Shown here: positions 4,736-6,630 of the stretch, piece by piece
Layout: every line of letters begins with the position of its first letter
Numbering within the stretch: the first letter of the stretch is position 1
NCBI GenBank assembly: GCA_902478705.1
Contig: CABSMB010000076.1
Location: forward strand, 1 to 6,630
Direction: 5' to 3'
DNA from: an uncultured Collinsella sp.
Lineage (GTDB): Bacteria > Actinomycetota > Coriobacteriia > Coriobacteriales > Coriobacteriaceae
DNA length: 6,630 nt
Made by a program: the position numbers and the translations under genes
Notes under the pieces: model-generated
Database searches by the model: none
Seen by the model: the letters and a program-made list of their open reading frames with translations, nothing else
Told to the model about the DNA's origin: nothing

Positions 4736-6436
4736 CTATTCGCCGGTGGGCGGTTGCGGTGCGGACGAGTTTTGGGTCGAGCTCTCGCCACCATCTTGGC
4801 GTGGTTTGCGGGAACGACGACGGCGACGGCGCTTCTGGCCCTGGTCGGCCGAACCTTCGCCACCATGATCTTCGCGCGACTCGCGTTCGTCGCGAGCAGC
4901 GCCGCGCGTGGCCTTGGCAGCCGCCCCTCCGCCATCACCGGGGCGACGGCGCGTGACCTTGACCTCACCATCCGAGACCTGATCGGCCACGGAGGGCACC
5001 GAGGGCTTTTGCTGCGTGCCCGAGGAATGGCGACGGCGCGGACGCGGGGCGCGTTCCTCCTCGCCACGAGGCTTGCCGCCCTTGTCGGCAGGCGTATCGG
5101 AACCCGAACCACCCTTGGGGGCGGCACCGGCCTCGCGAGCTGCTGCGGCGCGGAAGGCATCCTCGCGCTCCTCGCTCGACAGATGACGGCGACGACGACG
5201 CGTAGGGTTCATACCACCGTCGCGATTCTGCTGCTGGGGCTGCTGAGCCTCGCGCTCGCGGGAGGCATTCTTGCCTGTAGCCGCGGTCTCGCCACCATCG
5301 CCCGAGCCTGCACGCTTGCGACGGCGACGGCCACTGGCGGCCTCCTCGGCCTCGGGCGCCTCGGCCTTGCCGCGACCCTTACCGCGGCCACGACCCTCGC
5401 CCTGGCTCTGAGCAGCGCGAGCATCGGCGTCCGCATCGCGACGACGGCGCTTGGGCATCGACGTGCCGGCCAGGCGATCGGCGCTCGACAGGCCATCGCC
5501 CACGTCGACGCCGTTCTCGCGGTCGAGCTCCATAAGCGCCAGGCGCATCTCGGGCGACTCGATGCGTTCGAGTACGTCGCGCGTCACGCAGTCGGGGCGG
5601 CAGTTACAGCCCTGCTCGGCGGCCTTCTTTTTGCAGCCCTCGGAGCAGGTCATATCGGCCAGGTTGACCTTGAAGACCTTGCCGTTTTCCAGGCGCAACA
5701 CCAGCTGCTCGCGCGGCGTGTCGTATTCCTGGATACGCGCCTTACCGAGCGGCGTATCGATGAGCGTTTTCTTTTTAGGTGCGCGGCTCTTAAAGTCCTT
5801 GTACGCTTCGAACTCGTAGCGCAGGCAGCACATCAAGCGGCCGCAGACGCCGCTAATCTTGGACGAGTTGAGCGGCAGGTCCTGCTCTTTTGCCATGCGG
5901 ATCGAAACCGGCTCAAACTGTCCACCAAAGCGCGTGCAGCAGAGCTCCTGGCCGCACTGGGCATAGCCGCCCACCAGGCGGGTCTCGTCGCGCACGCCAA
6001 TCTGGCGCATGTCGACACGAATGTGCAGCGTCGAGGACAGGTCCTTGACGAGCTGACGAAAATCGACGCGCTCCTCGGCCGCAAAGTAGAACACGGCCTT
6101 CTCGCCGCCAAACAGGTACTCGACGCCAACCGGCTTCATCTCGAGGTCGAGCTCCTTGACCAGGCGACGGAAGTCGACCATGGCCTCGTCGCCCTGGATG
6201 GCCAGGTCGTCAGCAAGCTGAAGGTCGATGTCGCTTGCAACGCGCAACACGGGCTTGAGCGGCTGGCCGATCTCGTCTTGCGGCACCTCGAAGGGATCGG
6301 CCGTGACCAGGCCGATCTCGGTTCCGCGCTCGGTGGAGCAAATTGCGTAATCGGCCTCGAGGATATCCAGATCCTGTGGGTCGAACCACAGGTCGCGCGA
6401 GGCGTAGGTAAACTTAACGGGTACGACTAACGGCAT
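4736..6436 (-). CDS. ricT: RicT/YaaT-family PSP1 domain protein with extra Cys cluster and long Arg-rich tail
   Basis: A 566-residue protein. Residues 1-260 match the PSP1/RicT family, including the segment LVGGYAQCGQELCC and the paired CGRLMCC motif. The cysteines C161, C166, C167, C198, C203 and C204 sit at nearly the spacing that coordinates Fe-S clusters in Bacillus RicT. RicT works in the Y-complex with RicA and RicF to steer RNase Y mRNA processing, and it affects competence and sporulation. Two parts are unusual. Residues 264-283 hold a second group of five cysteines. From about residue 321 to the end the protein is a low-complexity tail rich in R, K, E, G and A, with arginine clusters at 329-333, 370-375, 413-417, 465-469, 496-498 and 535-544. 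Family members are usually about 270-300 residues. The ATG at 6434-6436 has a good Shine-Dalgarno (GGAAGG, 7-nt spacing) inside holB. No ricA or ricF is visible here, so the Y-complex role is inferred from the family. Confidence 0.88.
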   Translation of the reverse strand: MPLVVPVKFTYASRDLWFDPQDLDILEADYAICSTERGTEIGLVTADPFEVPQDEIGQPLKPVLRVASDIDLQLADDLAIQGDEAMVDFRRLVKELDLEMKPVGVEYLFGGEKAVFYFAAEERVDFRQLVKDLSSTLHIRVDMRQIGVRDETRLVGGYAQCGQELCCTRFGGQFEPVSIRMAKEQDLPLNSSKISGVCGRLMCCLRYEFEAYKDFKSRAPKKKTLIDTPLGKARIQEYDTPREQLVLRLENGKVFKVNLADMTCSEGCKKKAAEQGCNCRPDCVTRDVLERIESPEMRLALMELDRENGVDVGDGLSSADRLAGTSMPKRRRRDADADARAAQSQGEGRGRGKGRGKAEAPEAEEAASGRRRRKRAGSGDGGETAATGKNASREREAQQPQQQNRDGGMNPTRRRRRHLSSEEREDAFRAAAAREAGAAPKGGSGSDTPADKGGKPRGEEERAPRPRRRHSSGTQQKPSVPSVADQVSDGEVKVTRRRPGDGGGAAAKATRGAARDERESREDHGGEGSADQGQKRRRRRRSRKPRQDGGESSTQNSSAPQPPTGE

Positions 6437-6630
6437 TTCAGTGCCTTCCTGATATCGAACAGCATGACCTCGATGGCCAGCTGGGGAGTAACGTTTCTGG
6501 CGATGTTGCGCTCGGCGGTTGCGACCGCCTCGAGCGCCTGGGTGGCACCCGCAACATTCGTCGCGGCGGCAAGCCGACCGATCGTGTCGCGCACGTCCTC
6601 GTTCACCACGTCGGCCGCCTCGTCCTGAAG
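6427..6630 (-). CDS. holB: DNA polymerase III delta' subunit, C-terminal fragment (partial)
   Basis: This is the last 67 codons of a gene that enters from the right edge. The visible protein ends in a helical segment with LEAVATAERNIARNVTPQLA followed by IEVMLFDIRKALKCR. This matches the C-terminal collar region of clamp-loader delta' proteins, where a conserved 'N..P.LALE.L' segment sits near the end. Delta' is a structural subunit of the clamp loader that places the beta sliding clamp on DNA. The stop TAG at 6427-6429 lies inside the start of ricT, giving a 10-bp overlap, and the ricT Shine-Dalgarno lies inside this gene, so the two are probably translationally coupled. The holB-ricT (yaaT) order is known from Bacillus and its relatives, which supports the call. 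The ATPase-like domain lies outside the window, so the identity rests on the C-terminus plus context. Confidence 0.8.
   Translation of the reverse strand, partial: LQDEAADVVNEDVRDTIGRLAAATNVAGATQALEAVATAERNIARNVTPQLAIEVMLFDIRKALKCR

Noticed and set aside
4727..6430. Plus-strand open frame of 567 codons covering nearly all of ricT on the opposite strand
   Set aside because: It mirrors ricT codon by codon. Its protein is Ala/Leu/Arg/Gly-rich with no recognisable domain, as expected opposite a GC-rich gene, whereas the minus-strand frame has clear family motifs.
1..6630. CRISPR array or insertion-sequence transposase
   Set aside because: No regularly spaced direct repeats and no transposase or integrase motif were seen anywhere in the window.

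Overview
The window looks like chromosome from a Coriobacteriia actinobacterium, most likely Collinsella or a close relative. This is inferred from a GC-rich, strongly codon-biased sequence, a holB-ricT pair (common in Firmicutes, absent from most other actinobacteria), a long-form hibernation factor, and frequent GTG/TTG starts. No rRNA or other taxonomic marker is present, so the genus is a judgement. Every convincing gene lies on the minus strand, so gene order runs from high to low coordinates.

Right part (6630 to 3827): the 3' end of holB (DNA polymerase III delta') overlaps ricT by 10 bp. RicT is a PSP1/YaaT-family protein carrying an extra cysteine cluster and a tail of about 245 residues studded with arginine clusters. 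A short intergenic segment with a perfect 12-bp hairpin follows, then comF, an amidophosphoribosyltransferase-like protein with zinc-finger cysteines. The hairpin buries the best Shine-Dalgarno sequence of comF.

Middle (3815 to 1952): coupled to comF is an unrecognised 370-residue protein with an AbiEi-like N-terminal half and a DUF559/Vsr-like nuclease-type motif in its C-terminal half. About 750 bp with no supported gene follows. It contains an AT-richer 227-bp element bounded by long imperfect inverted repeats (2445-2671), two tight GC-rich hairpins abutting it, a good minus-strand promoter (2300-2328), and a GC-rich leader with several inverted repeats.

Left part (1951 to 1): an orphan family-3 ABC transporter substrate-binding lipoprotein with a Ser-rich C-terminal tail, ending at a strong intrinsic terminator (839-877), then hpf with its own upstream region.

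In many bacteria comF, hpf and secA lie close together. Here about 3.2 kb separates comF from hpf, which makes the nuclease-like gene, the inverted-repeat element and the lipoprotein gene look like accessory cargo between conserved neighbours. The most unusual point is the inverted-repeat element directly downstream of the DUF559/AbiEi-like gene. Whether the two form a functional unit is untested.
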